Part shown: in pieces, positions 35,142-44,080 of the stretch
Layout of the letters: each line of letters opens with the position of its first letter
Numbering within the stretch: the stretch's first letter is position 1
DNA from: a bacterium
GTDB taxonomy: Bacteria > Myxococcota_A > Bradymonadia > Bradymonadales > Bradymonadaceae
DNA length: 64,000 bases
Reading direction: 5' to 3'
Assembly (NCBI GenBank): GCA_030427705.1
Contig: JAUIBR010000013.1
Location: 81,158 to 145,157 of the forward strand
Position numbers and translations under genes: made by a program
The notes under the pieces: generated by a model
Seen by the model: the letters and a program-made list of their open reading frames with translations, nothing else
The model's database searches: none
Told to the model about the DNA's origin: nothing

Positions 35142-35888
35142 CTACTCGCGAGGCGCTTCTGGAACGCTCATGAAAAGCGCACGGAGGGGATCGGCTTCGT
35201 CACCATAGATATAGGCGGGTCCAAGCCCAATGGGTTGGTCCATCGAGGATCCCAAGCCACCGCCGGCATCGAACCCACGCCAGTTTCGGGCCATCTCGCT
35301 GGCTTGTGCGGCCTCCCACTGGGCCTGCAGAACCAGCAATTGTTCCAAGCTTTCAGGCAGTCGATCTTCGAACGCGTACAGAACCTTACCGGCAACCTCC
35401 GCATCGTGAACGGCGCGGTGCGCCTCTTCGAGCGGGATTCCGAGCAATTTCGAGATGGTGCTGAGGTTCTTGCGAGGCGAGTTCTTGAAGAACTGGCGAG
35501 CGAAGATAAGTGGGTCGAGGGTTGGCGCGTCCTCGGGCCATTCCAGTCCGCAGCGTTCCAGCTCAGCACGAACGAAACCGCGGTCGAACGATAGGTTGTA
35601 GGCAACCAAACCAACACCTTGAATCCGTTCATAAATCTCGTTCGCGAGCTCCGCAAACTTCGGTTTACCAGCCACGTCATCGTCTTTGATGCCCGTAACT
35701 TTGGTGGCGTCTTCCGGAATCGGCCGCTCAGGATCGATGAGCCGCCCATAACTTTCGATGATTTCGCCCTTCTCGAACCGGATAATGCCGATCTCCATGA
35801 TCCGGTCTTCTGCCGAATCAAGGCCCGTGGTCTCAACGTCAATCACCGCCAGGGGCAGGTCTTTCCAAAGTTCGGGCCAATCGTTCAT
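35142..35888 (-). CDS. DnaQ-like 3'-5' exonuclease (DEDDh)
   Basis: A 248-aa exonuclease. The ATG at 35888 is chosen because GAAGGA lies 6 nt upstream; an ATG 51 bp further up is possible. Exo I is AVIDVETTGLD (D17, E19), Exo II is VAYNLSFDRGF and Exo III is AHRAVHDAEVAGKVL with the catalytic His five residues before Asp, so it is active. The length, with an Ala/Gly-rich C-terminal tail, suggests a stand-alone proofreading or repair nuclease rather than the polymerase III epsilon subunit. It is the gene after the M28 peptidase across a 333-bp gap with inverted repeats. Confidence 0.93.
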   Translation of the reverse strand: MNDWPELWKDLPLAVIDVETTGLDSAEDRIMEIGIIRFEKGEIIESYGRLIDPERPIPEDATKVTGIKDDDVAGKPKFAELANEIYERIQGVGLVAYNLSFDRGFVRAELERCGLEWPEDAPTLDPLIFARQFFKNSPRKNLSTISKLLGIPLEEAHRAVHDAEVAGKVLYAFEDRLPESLEQLLVLQAQWEAAQASEMARNWRGFDAGGGLGSSMDQPIGLGPAYIYGDEADPLRALFMSVPEAPRE

Positions 35889-36221
35889 CGTGAATCCTTC
35901 GCGTAACATCCGGTGTTGGCGCATGCTGCCATGTCGCATGCTTGAATTGCAAGAGGGTTGCAGCGGCTACCAGCTCAGCATCAGGGTTTCATTTGTGATC
36001 CACTTCTGTGGGTGTAGAACGGTCCACAGACGGCGCAGACGAAACACAGACGTGCACAGACTTTTTTTCAACAGGGCATCAGCCAAGTCACAATTCTAGA
36101 GTTGTGAGGTGTTGAATGCTGTCGCAAAAGGAAACTTCTGTGTGTTTCTGTGAACCGTCTGTGCTGTCTGTGGATTTGGGGTCTCCCACTCGTTCCGAAC
36201 CACCAGGCCGAGTGGCCGGGA
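35889..36221. other. Intergenic region with long inverted repeat
   Basis: 333 bp without a gene. It contains arms 36023-36069 and 36133-36174 that are inverted copies of a run of TCTGTG motifs, with the palindrome TCACAATTCTAGAGTTGTGA (36088-36107) between them. It lies between the 3' end of the M28 peptidase and the start of the exonuclease. Confidence 0.7.
36023..36174. repeat. Inverted repeat of TCTGTG-type motifs
   Basis: The reverse complement of 36023-36069 aligns with 36133-36174 over about 42 bases, sharing TCTGTG, TCTGTG, CGTCTG and GTCTGTGGA at matching spacing. Motifs recur every 9-11 bases within each arm. Transcripts would fold into a long stem. A related TCTGTGG cluster occurs at about 22210-22255. 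Confidence 0.75.
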
Positions 36222-37607
36222 TCAGTCGGCGAGGTCGCGGATCAGCCGACCTAGAAAGACCTCGATCTTGGCCATCTGTTTCCAGTTCAGCTTTTCGATT
36301 CGGTCGTCGGCGCTGTGGTAGCCAGGGTGGATTCCGGTCGAAAATCCAATGCTGCCAAATCCTGCCTCGGCGAAGGCGATATGATCGCTGCCGGATGCAT
36401 ATAGTGGGTGGGCATCCAATGCCATTCCTGAACCCGAAGCAGCGCTGGTGGCAGCTTTGTTGGCGGTCCATGATTCCAAGCCAAATGCGCGCAGGCCGTC
36501 GTCATCGAGTCGCCCTGCCATGTCGAGGTTGATAAACACGCCGCGGCCGTAGGTCTCGTCGATGAAGCGCGCGGCACGCCGGGCACCGACGTACCCAAGC
36601 TCTTCGCCTGTCAGCGCCACGAAGATGACCGTGCGTTTCAAACGCCCTTTCTGGTTTGCGACTCGCCGGGCAACGGCGAGCATCACGGCGACGCCGGACG
36701 CATTGTCGTCTGCGCCCTGATAGCCAGGAATCGCAGCTTCCCCCAATCCGTCGAAGTGGGCACCAAAGACGATGGGCGGTTTGTCGGACGAACCTCTCAC
36801 CATGCCCGCGATGCTGGCGGTGTCGACATCATCGCGGTCGACATCGATCTCCAACGCGACCTTGGTTTTTACTGCCAGATGCTGCCATTTGCCGCCATCT
36901 ACTTCCGTCTGAAGCTTAGCCAAGTCGGCGGCGAAACCCGTCGCAAACGCTTTGGCGGTAAGGCGAACGACGCCAATGCCCTCCAACGGAAAAGCCGGAA
37001 CCGTCCGTGGAAGTTCATCCGCGCGTTGCGTGTCCGAATCCCCATGAGCCCGTGGGTCGTTCACTAAAATCATGGCCTTGGCACCTTTTGACAGTGCCAC
37101 TGCCGCCTTGGATTGTGAGGACAACAGATGCTTCGACGACAGCCGTTCTTCCTGGCCTTCGGGGCATCCCGTCATCGCAATCACGATACGTCCACGCACG
37201 TCTGCACCCTGGTAGTCATCCCAAGCCGAATCGCTGAGCCCATAACCCACGAACACAGGGACGCCCTCGACATCGACGTCGTCCGAGAACCCGGAGACCC
37301 CGAACTCCACGTCTGGCGCGGCGACGTGTGTTCCTATCGTGAGTGACGTATCGAATTCGACCGCGTTGACGAGCTCAGTCTCGATCTCGAAACCGTCGTC
37401 GCCCGCGGGCTCCAATCCAATCGCTTTCATCTGGGATTCGATGTAGTCCGCGGCACGATTGGCACCCTTGGTACCCGCAAGCCGGCCTTGCGTTTCAGGC
37501 GCCACGATCGCGCGGACATGCCGCATCAGCTCACCGCTTCCGGCGATAGCTGACTGCGGAGCTAAAAAGAGAAAAACAAAAAATGCCGCGAAGGGCCAAC
37601 GCATCAC
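36222..37607 (-). CDS. Secreted M28 family zinc aminopeptidase with PA domain
   Basis: A 461-aa exported peptidase. The signal peptide ends near AIAG. A PA (protease-associated) insertion occupies about 115-215, followed by the M28 core with zinc ligands H284 and D300/D301, general base E335 (E336 next to it), D362 and H431. D286 lies two residues after H284 as usual. All catalytic residues are intact, so it should release amino acids from peptides outside the inner membrane. The start GTG at 37607 (or ATG at 37604) overlaps the TrpS stop, so the peptidase is coupled to TrpS. Confidence 0.94.
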   Translation of the reverse strand: MMRWPFAAFFVFLFLAPQSAIAGSGELMRHVRAIVAPETQGRLAGTKGANRAADYIESQMKAIGLEPAGDDGFEIETELVNAVEFDTSLTIGTHVAAPDVEFGVSGFSDDVDVEGVPVFVGYGLSDSAWDDYQGADVRGRIVIAMTGCPEGQEERLSSKHLLSSQSKAAVALSKGAKAMILVNDPRAHGDSDTQRADELPRTVPAFPLEGIGVVRLTAKAFATGFAADLAKLQTEVDGGKWQHLAVKTKVALEIDVDRDDVDTASIAGMVRGSSDKPPIVFGAHFDGLGEAAIPGYQGADDNASGVAVMLAVARRVANQKGRLKRTVIFVALTGEELGYVGARRAARFIDETYGRGVFINLDMAGRLDDDGLRAFGLESWTANKAATSAASGSGMALDAHPLYASGSDHIAFAEAGFGSIGFSTGIHPGYHSADDRIEKLNWKQMAKIEVFLGRLIRDLAD

Positions 37608-38587
37608 TTGCCACCCAGACCGGTGGCTGAGCGAACTCGCTCCATCACATCTTCAACAATGGGACGTACCTTTTTTGCGCCTTCATCAAGTACGCCTTCC
37701 AGATAGTCCTCGTCGTCTTTGATCTCGTTGAACCGCTCGCGATATGGCGCGAAATACGCGTCCATCTTCTCGAAGAGTTCTTGCTTCGCGTGGCCATAAC
37801 CGTAGTTGCCCGCGCGGTACTTTGCGGCGAGCTCCGCCTGCTCGTCCTCGGTGGCAAAGAGCTTGTACAGCGCAAACACATTGTCGTTATCCGGATCCTT
37901 CGGATCTTCCAACTCTTTGGAATCGGTCACGATCTTCATGCACTGCTTGCGCAGCTTTTTCGAGGTCGTCAGGGGTTCAATGATGTTGTTGTACGACTTC
38001 GACATCTTTCGGCCGTCGACGCCAGGCACCGTGGCGACTTCCTTGCGGACCATCGCTTCAGGCAGCTTCAAAAGCTCTTCGCCGTAGATGTAGTTGAACT
38101 TTTGCGCCATATCGCGCGTCATCTCGAGGTGCTGAACCTGGTCTGCACCAACCGGCACGACGTCGCTGTCATAGATGAGAATGTCGGCAGCCATCAGGAC
38201 CGGATACGCGAAGATGCCATGATTAATCTCCTTATGTTCGCCACGGTCCTTGGCCGCCTTGTACGCGTGCGCTCGCTCCAACATCCCCATATTTGTCACG
38301 CAGCTAAGAATCCAAGCGAGCTCAGTAACCTCCGGCACATCCGACTGGCGGAAGAATGCTGCTCGCGCGGGATCCAAGCCAAAAGCCAGGAAATACGCGG
38401 TGATCAAATGAGTGGAGTCTCGCATTGCCTTGGCGTTTTTGACGGACGTCAGGGCGTGATACTCGGCCACAAAATACATGGCGTCGTACTCTTCCTGCAG
38501 GTCAATCGCAGGGCGGATCATGCCCAAATAATTGCCCAAATGCGGGATTCCGGTCGACTTGATACCGGACAAGCTTCGCTTGCGCAT
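37604..38587 (-). CDS. trpS: Tryptophanyl-tRNA synthetase
   Basis: A 327-aa class I synthetase that charges tRNA-Trp. The HIGH-type motif is PHLGNY (15-20), the KMSKS motif is GRKMSKSYNN, and the middle holds MLERAHAYKA, VLMAADILIYDSDVVPVGADQ and QHLEMTRDMAQKFN, all characteristic of TrpS. The start is the ATG at 38587, which makes RSLSGIKSTG an N-terminal strand; an ATG 12 bp upstream is the alternative. The M28 peptidase overlaps its end, an odd pairing with no obvious functional link. Confidence 0.97.
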   Translation of the reverse strand: MRKRSLSGIKSTGIPHLGNYLGMIRPAIDLQEEYDAMYFVAEYHALTSVKNAKAMRDSTHLITAYFLAFGLDPARAAFFRQSDVPEVTELAWILSCVTNMGMLERAHAYKAAKDRGEHKEINHGIFAYPVLMAADILIYDSDVVPVGADQVQHLEMTRDMAQKFNYIYGEELLKLPEAMVRKEVATVPGVDGRKMSKSYNNIIEPLTTSKKLRKQCMKIVTDSKELEDPKDPDNDNVFALYKLFATEDEQAELAAKYRAGNYGYGHAKQELFEKMDAYFAPYRERFNEIKDDEDYLEGVLDEGAKKVRPIVEDVMERVRSATGLGGK

Positions 38588-38675
38588 GACTAATCTCATT
38601 GAAAAGGGATGAGGCGCAAACCGCCACAGAGGCGGGTCGAAATTCGTAACATGCCCTTAGCTACTGGCCAAGCGA

Positions 38676-39113
38676 CTAGTTACAGATATCGACCTTGAAG
38701 TCACCTTCAACCGCGCTGTCTGCACCTTGGGCGTCGATCGTGCCCTCGATGCGCTCAACCGTCTCGTCCAATGACGTGATGGTGATGGTTCCTGCGGTGG
38801 CGGTATCGGACTCGATAACGTTTTCGACCACGCTGTTAAACGTGACGTTACCCGCCGCGTCGTAGGTGGTTTCTTCGGAAACGTTTGCCAACGCGATCTG
38901 AAGGTAGGTGGAAGGCACGTCTTCAGGCGAACACGAGAACCCCTCAACATCGCTCAAGAAGATCGTGTAGGAGCCGCCTTCGCGCTCGGCTGAGCCGGAC
39001 ACGATGTCGAATGTCGAGCCCAGGACGGTCCCAGAGACGGTGCCTGCGCTCTCTTCAAGGCAGCCAGCTGCGACGAGCGCAGTGCAAACGACCAGAATCT
39101 TTGCGAGTTTCAT
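38676..39113 (-). CDS. Small beta-rich lipoprotein
   Basis: A 145-aa lipoprotein from the ATG at 39113 (MKLAKILVVCTALVAAGC), lipobox VAAGC. Longer frames upstream lack a signal. The mature part (EESAGTVSGTVLGSTFD and on) has alternating hydrophobic residues suggestive of a beta-sandwich. Two Cys near the middle and end could form a disulfide. No family recognised. It follows the M23-golvesin gene by 62 bp on the same strand. Confidence 0.85.
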   Translation of the reverse strand: MKLAKILVVCTALVAAGCLEESAGTVSGTVLGSTFDIVSGSAEREGGSYTIFLSDVEGFSCSPEDVPSTYLQIALANVSEETTYDAAGNVTFNSVVENVIESDTATAGTITITSLDETVERIEGTIDAQGADSAVEGDFKVDICN

Positions 39114-39175
39114 GACGGTCCAAAACCAAGAGTTGGCCGGCAATATACGGAACACCTGCCGCAGGCGTAAAGGCG

Positions 39176-40555
39176 TTAGTTTCGGCGGCGGCGCAACACG
39201 ATAACGCCCAGCAACAGTGCGACGATCGCGAATGGTGGCATCCGCGGTTCGTTGGTCACCGTCGCACAACAACCCGACGAAGTGCTGACTTCGCCGTCCC
39301 CATCGCCACCGTTTCCGTTGTTGGCGTTGTTGACGTTGTTGGCGTTATTAACGTTATTGACGTTGTTCGCGTTGTTGACGTTGTTTGCGCCCATATCCGG
39401 CGTGCCGCCCATGTCGTTGTTCGCCCCGTCCAAGCGGGTCAAGCGAATGGCATCGGCCGTGATGTGTTGGTCGCTCGCGCTATCGCCTGTGTTGTCGAAC
39501 ACGTCGACGTATTGAGCCACGTTGTTGTCCGCGACGAAATCGAACTCGCCCAACACATGCCACCCATCAACCGCCGACTGGTCGACGATGAAGTCGGACT
39601 CGTCTGTGCCGTGCTTGACCGTGTAGGGCACGATTTTGGAGACGGCCCGCGTCGAGACGACATTGAATTCCACGCGGTAGCGCCCAGCTTCCTCAAAGAA
39701 CAAGCGCCAACGAGCCCAGTTGCTTGGTGTCGCGTTCTCGAACCCGTTCGTCCAATGAAAGCGCGTGTCGTTGGCTTCGTCTGATGTTTCCTCGCGCCAG
39801 AATTGCGGATTCCCGTAGGCCGTAAAACACGGACCATAGTCATCCACGATTCCGCCACCCGCAGGCACAACAGCACAAGGCATGACGGGCTGATCGATGA
39901 GCTCTTCGTAGCTTCGGACCAGCGACATATACGTCGGAACATAGACCGAAGCGCCGGCTTCCTGCGAGAATTGAAGGATGTCGTAATGCAGGTGGTAGGT
40001 CGTTGGCGTGCCGCCGAACTCATTTGAGACCAAGCCAATTCGATCGCCGCGGCTAACACTCTGACCTTCGCTGACGGCGAGCGTCCCCGCATCTAGGTGC
40101 AGGTAGCGGTGACGCGTGCCGGATGCGGTCATCAAGTTGACTGAATACGAACCGATGCTGGTGATCTGACCATCCTCGGCTGCGACCGCCCAGTGGGTAA
40201 CATCAGCACATGTTGAGGGGCGGATGTCTTGCCCCTGGTGGCCATTTCCCGACGGGCAAAGCGGCATATCCCATTGCCGTGACTCACAGTAGTTGTCTTG
40301 CCACGGATAGCTGTAGTTACGCTCGTCACACTGTCCGCCGGACGGCCCCTGACTGCCACCCACGCCCCAAACTTGGGAGTTCGGGTACGAAGGCGCAACT
40401 TCGATTGGGTAGCGCATTCCGGGTACATAAACGGTGTCATCGGCCCGACCGGTGCCACTTCCTGGCACAAGCTGACCTGGTGGGTCGTATGTGAACTGTG
40501 CGCTGGCAACGCTGGGGACTAACACCAGCAATAGCGCGAGGATTGGCCATCTCAT
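39176..40555 (-). CDS. M23-like peptidase with golvesin-type domain and MYXO-CTERM-like tail
   Basis: A 459-aa exported protein (signal peptide ending SVASA). The N-terminal half is an M23 domain with HQGQDIR (His and Asp zinc ligands) and HLHYD. Next comes a golvesin C-terminal-like domain (about 245-370: FHWTNGFENATPS, RYRVEFNVVSTRAVS, ITADAIRLTRLD), then an Asn-rich linker and a C-terminal sorting tail: SGCCATV, a hydrophobic segment and RRRRN. The tail resembles MYXO-CTERM, which would place the protein on the cell surface. It starts 4 bp inside the preceding gene's end. It probably cuts peptidoglycan, perhaps of prey. Confidence 0.9.
   Translation of the reverse strand: MRWPILALLLVLVPSVASAQFTYDPPGQLVPGSGTGRADDTVYVPGMRYPIEVAPSYPNSQVWGVGGSQGPSGGQCDERNYSYPWQDNYCESRQWDMPLCPSGNGHQGQDIRPSTCADVTHWAVAAEDGQITSIGSYSVNLMTASGTRHRYLHLDAGTLAVSEGQSVSRGDRIGLVSNEFGGTPTTYHLHYDILQFSQEAGASVYVPTYMSLVRSYEELIDQPVMPCAVVPAGGGIVDDYGPCFTAYGNPQFWREETSDEANDTRFHWTNGFENATPSNWARWRLFFEEAGRYRVEFNVVSTRAVSKIVPYTVKHGTDESDFIVDQSAVDGWHVLGEFDFVADNNVAQYVDVFDNTGDSASDQHITADAIRLTRLDGANNDMGGTPDMGANNVNNANNVNNVNNANNVNNANNGNGGDGDGEVSTSSGCCATVTNEPRMPPFAIVALLLGVIVLRRRRN
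39318..39390 (-). repeat. 9-bp tandem repeat encoding an Asn-rich linker
   Basis: About eight copies of a degenerate GTTGTTGRC unit (plus strand) encode the NNVNNANNVNN-type linker between the golvesin-like domain and the sorting tail of the M23 protein. The unit is a multiple of three. Compare the same type at 2023-2072 and 44221-44339. Confidence 0.85.
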
Positions 40556-41178
40556 TGCTGGCCTCCTGCACGTTGGAGCTTCTCAGCCAGTCCGGTCACA
40601 AACGCATCTTCGGTGCAGCGTTTGTCAGTGTCTGGCAGTTCAGCACATTCCACGTCGATCACGTAGGAAACCCCGAAATACGTGGTCGAGAGCGTTACGA
40701 TGTGATGCGAGCGCGCGATGTGGAAATCGCCGGCCTTCGCTTTGACGTCGGGTCCAAAGGACGGATGACGGAACGCGGCTCGGTTGCCTTGAACATTGAC
40801 GGTCAGCCCTTCGCCACGCAGGCGAGCGCTGTACCAGGTGTCCCCGACTGTCGCGAAGACATTGTTCAGCAACGCGGGTTCGTTCGGCAGCAAAACGGGC
40901 AGCGATGCACGGTCCAGCTTCGTCGCCGCTTCTTTGGGCAGCTCAACCGAAAGTGTCGGCCATGCATCCGCGGCAGCCCAATCGATCTGTTGTTCGACCG
41001 GTTGCCCTTCTTTCCATGCCTTCTTTTCGGCGACCTCGATCTTGTGGGCCTCCGACTTCGCCGGTGAATTGGCGGTTTCCAAGGCCTGCTGACGAGAATC
41101 TGCGTCGCTGTCAGGTGCTGTCATTTCATGACACCCGAACATCGCGACCGCCGCCAACGCTAGTCCCAATCGTCTCAT
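40552..41178 (-). CDS. Lipoprotein of unknown function
   Basis: A 208-aa lipoprotein (lipobox AMFGC, mature CHEMTAPDSD). An Asp/Ala-rich linker precedes a beta-rich domain with two Cys (ECAELPDTDKRC) near the C-terminus. No family recognised. Its stop overlaps the start of the M23-golvesin gene by 4 bp, so it is co-translated and may serve that enzyme. Confidence 0.85.
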   Translation of the reverse strand: MRRLGLALAAVAMFGCHEMTAPDSDADSRQQALETANSPAKSEAHKIEVAEKKAWKEGQPVEQQIDWAAADAWPTLSVELPKEAATKLDRASLPVLLPNEPALLNNVFATVGDTWYSARLRGEGLTVNVQGNRAAFRHPSFGPDVKAKAGDFHIARSHHIVTLSTTYFGVSYVIDVECAELPDTDKRCTEDAFVTGLAEKLQRAGGQQ

Positions 41179-41185
41179 CTTCGTC

Positions 41186-42106
41186 CTACTTGCTCAGCGC
41201 CTTAAACGCTTCTTTGTCCTGCGCTTCGACCAACCGGAAGAGTTCTTTCTCGAGCATATCTGCGGTGCCGTCGTTCATGCGCCGCATCCAAAATCCGGTC
41301 GCGACCCAAACCCGTTGACCCGGCTGAAGACCAGCCTCGGCAGGAATCCCGTTCATATTAGGGAATCGCTGATAGAATTTCATCAACTCGGTGTTTGGTC
41401 CACTTTCAGGCGCTGGATTCTCTTTCAGAGCTTCCTTGTACTGATTCAACAGGTCTTCCTTTCCGACCTTATTGATGGCCGCTTTGATCTGCGCGTACTC
41501 AAGAATGGTGGGCCGAAACACCTGGTAAAGCGTCGCCTCATCAAGCCCAAGCACCTTTGCATCGCCAAGTTTGAAGAACTCGACCAGCGCCTGCACGCCT
41601 TCGGGATTGGTCACACCATCGGCACCGTAGACCGGCTTGCCGAGGACGGCCGAGAAGATCGTGTTCAGCTGCGCGTTCTTGCATTCATTGTCGCAAGCTT
41701 CTGGCATCGGCGTGACGTTTTCCGAGAGCGTGAGCAACACGCCACGCATACGACCGACGCCCACCAGGACACCCTTGTTGATGTCGCGCGTCTTGCCTTC
41801 ACCGGCATCGACCTTCAGCGGCCCCACAGGATTCGATTCCCCACGGGGCGGCACGCCACGAACCAACGCCTGATGCAGGACATACGCCTTGAATTTGTCG
41901 TTGTCTTTGCCGGTGGCCAGCGACTCGATATCACTTTTGCCGAGCGTCGCAATATCGCTGCCAATGAGGACGTTCTTGGGCTCTTCTTTGACCTCTTGCC
42001 TGGCCGTTTGGGTCTCCGTATCCGCCTTCGGTTCCGCGTCTTTCTTCTTCGAATCGCAGCCGGCCACAACCAACAGCGAGATAATCAGCACGAGTGCCTT
42101 CTTCAT
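41186..42106 (-). CDS. Lipoprotein of unknown function
   Basis: A 306-aa lipoprotein from the ATG at 42106 (GAGGA 5 nt upstream); lipobox VAGC, then a charged linker (CDSKKKDAEPKADTETQ). The mature region is mixed alpha/beta with GVLVGVGRMRGVLLTLSEN and a CDNEC pair. No family recognised. It lies 7 bp before the next lipoprotein and 11 bp behind the SDR gene, inside one minus-strand operon (42936 to 39176). Confidence 0.86.
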   Translation of the reverse strand: MKKALVLIISLLVVAGCDSKKKDAEPKADTETQTARQEVKEEPKNVLIGSDIATLGKSDIESLATGKDNDKFKAYVLHQALVRGVPPRGESNPVGPLKVDAGEGKTRDINKGVLVGVGRMRGVLLTLSENVTPMPEACDNECKNAQLNTIFSAVLGKPVYGADGVTNPEGVQALVEFFKLGDAKVLGLDEATLYQVFRPTILEYAQIKAAINKVGKEDLLNQYKEALKENPAPESGPNTELMKFYQRFPNMNGIPAEAGLQPGQRVWVATGFWMRRMNDGTADMLEKELFRLVEAQDKEAFKALSK

Positions 42107-42117
42107 AATGTCCTCAA

Positions 42118-42936
42118 TCACACAAAAAGATCAGGGCAGAGCTCCTGGCTCGGGTCTACCGCGTAGTTTTCAAAGTTACTCACACCCTCTTCGCGAAGCA
42201 CATCTTCATCAATGAAGAAATTGCCGGAACACGTCCGGCTGTCGCGATTCAGGATGACATAGGCCGCGTCGGCCACGATTCTTGGAGTGCGCGAACGCTT
42301 TGCGAGGTCGTCACCTCCTAAGAGGTTCTGGACCGCAGCGGTCGCGATTGTCGTTTGCGGCCAGAGCGCGTTGACGGCCACCCCTTCGTCCTTGAACTCT
42401 TCTGCCATTCCCAGCGCACACATGCTCATTCCAAATTTCGCCATCGTGTAGGCGACGTGCGGCCCAAACCACTCTGGCCGCATATTCAACGGCGGCGATA
42501 GAGTCAGGATATGTGGGTTCTCTGCATTCAATAGGTGCGGCAGGCATAGCTTCGATGTCATGAACGTGCCGCGCGAATTGATGGCATGCATCAAATCGTA
42601 GCGTTTCATCGAAACATTCAGCGTGCCGCCGAGGTTGATGGCGCTGGCGTTGTTGATGCAAATGTCGATTCCGCCGAAGGTCTCCACCGCTTGGTCTACC
42701 GCGGCTTGCACGAGCGCTTCATCGCGAATATCGACCTTGATGGGCAACGCCTTTCCGCCAGCTGCTTCAATCTCTTCCGCAGCGGTAAAGATCGTCCCAG
42801 GCAGGTTGGGTTTTGGCTCCGTCGTTTTGGCAGCAATGACGATGTTTGCGCCATCTTTTGCCGCACGCAGCGCGATCGCCTTGCCGATGCCGCGACTTGC
42901 CCCGGTGATGAATAGTGTTTTTCCGCTAAGGCTCAT
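42118..42936 (-). CDS. Short-chain dehydrogenase (HSDL2-like)
   Basis: A 272-aa NAD(P)-dependent oxidoreductase. Motifs: TGASRGIGKA (11-20), NNAS (95-98), catalytic S147, Y163 and K167 in AYTMAKFG. The stretches AAKTTEPKPNLPGTIF and SPPLNMRPEWFGPHVAYTMA resemble the HSDL2 branch of SDRs, which lack the C-terminal SCP2 domain here. The substrate is unknown, probably a hydroxyacyl or sterol-like lipid. First gene of the operon that continues with two lipoproteins and the M23-golvesin protein. Confidence 0.93.
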   Translation of the reverse strand: MSLSGKTLFITGASRGIGKAIALRAAKDGANIVIAAKTTEPKPNLPGTIFTAAEEIEAAGGKALPIKVDIRDEALVQAAVDQAVETFGGIDICINNASAINLGGTLNVSMKRYDLMHAINSRGTFMTSKLCLPHLLNAENPHILTLSPPLNMRPEWFGPHVAYTMAKFGMSMCALGMAEEFKDEGVAVNALWPQTTIATAAVQNLLGGDDLAKRSRTPRIVADAAYVILNRDSRTCSGNFFIDEDVLREEGVSNFENYAVDPSQELCPDLFV

Positions 42937-42990
42937 GGACCTTCCGTTCGTGAAACGAGAGGACCACTTAAGTTCGGGGCTGTCCGTCTG

Positions 42991-43953
42991 TCAACGCCGC
43001 CGTCGCCATCCGAAGACGAATAGCACCGCCAACCATGGCAGCGTGGAGACGGGCGTGGCAGCGGTGCTTGAGCAGGCGGAGTCAGAATCTCCAGACTCAC
43101 TGCTCGAATCGCCACCGTCACCACCTGTAGGATTTGGCACACTCACCAAACGTTCGCGGTCTGGTCCCGTGCCCGAACATGCAGAGGTATCGAATGTGCA
43201 CGTGTCCGAACACTGCAGCTCGCCGCCGCTCCACCCCAGAGAGGTGCATGTGCGCTGGGCGAGGTCGGTGTCCTCGCATTCTTCTCCGGTGACGCGGATG
43301 CCATCACCACAGTTTGGTGCGGGTTCGCCAGTACACTGGCTGTAGTCGACCTTGCAGTTAGACAAGCAGGTAAGCGATCCGCCATCGAATCCGAGCGACT
43401 CGCAGGTCGTCCCACCAAAGTCCTCGCCGTCACATTGGTCGCCGAGCTCCACGATGCCATTTCCGCAATTGGAGCAGTTTGAGACGTCATATTGGCAGAG
43501 GGCATTGCATCCCAAACCACCGGTGGCGTAACCCTGAGACTCACAGGTTTCCCCGCGCAGTTCATTGCCATCACACGCTTCATTGTCCGAGAGGATACCG
43601 TTGTTGCAGAGGTTCTGGTCTGCATAGCCCGGGTGCGTGGCCCGGAAGGATGGGTTGGGCATTCCAATGCGCCAGGTTCCGTTCGGATCCCCCATTTCTT
43701 CGCCGTTCGTGTAGCCGTCCCCGTCGGCGTCGAGATTCCACATCTCTTCCCACTTCACGTCGCCGCCGCTCAGATGGCTGAGGACCTGCACCCCAAACGG
43801 ATTGACGTAGCCGGTGTTTCCAGGCTCGTGGCATGTGTCGCAATTGAATTGGGAAGCGTTCGGGATCTGTTGCACTCGGAACGACTTCGCCTGCGCATCG
43901 AAGGACACAAAGAGTACTGCTACCGCCGCAAGGGTGGCGATTCTCGTGATCAC
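42991..43953 (-). CDS. Exported CxxCH and Cys-rich repeat protein with MYXO-CTERM-like tail
   Basis: A 320-aa exported protein. A GTG start at 43953 with GGAG upstream puts a signal peptide at residue 1 (cleavage after AQA). Shortly after comes CDTCHEPGNTGY, a CxxCH motif that could bind one c-type heme. Three to four Cys-rich repeats follow (CGNGIVELGDQCDG, CGDGIRVTGEECED), matching the Myxococcus Cys-rich/DUF4215 type. The C-terminus is a hydrophobic segment plus RRRR, a surface-sorting signal. A heme-bearing surface protein would suggest an electron-transfer role, but a distal Met ligand is not obvious. Confidence 0.87.
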   Translation of the reverse strand: MITRIATLAAVAVLFVSFDAQAKSFRVQQIPNASQFNCDTCHEPGNTGYVNPFGVQVLSHLSGGDVKWEEMWNLDADGDGYTNGEEMGDPNGTWRIGMPNPSFRATHPGYADQNLCNNGILSDNEACDGNELRGETCESQGYATGGLGCNALCQYDVSNCSNCGNGIVELGDQCDGEDFGGTTCESLGFDGGSLTCLSNCKVDYSQCTGEPAPNCGDGIRVTGEECEDTDLAQRTCTSLGWSGGELQCSDTCTFDTSACSGTGPDRERLVSVPNPTGGDGGDSSSESGDSDSACSSTAATPVSTLPWLAVLFVFGWRRRR

Positions 43954-44080
43954 GTCGGGCTCCGTTTTGGAATTAATCTGTCGGCAGTTTACCAAACGGA
44001 TGAATCAATCTCGATTGCAAATTCGATATCTGCGAGGCAATCCGTTATCTTCCCCGCTCGAATTCGAATGTGAGTGAGAA
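43954..44080. promoter_or_regulatory. Divergent promoter region
   Basis: 127 bp between the start codons of the CxxCH protein (minus) and the lipoprotein at 44081 (plus). It must carry both promoters. AT-rich patches occur (GGAATTAATCTG and TTGCAAATTCGATATC), but no convincing -35/-10 pair was identified. Confidence 0.35.
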
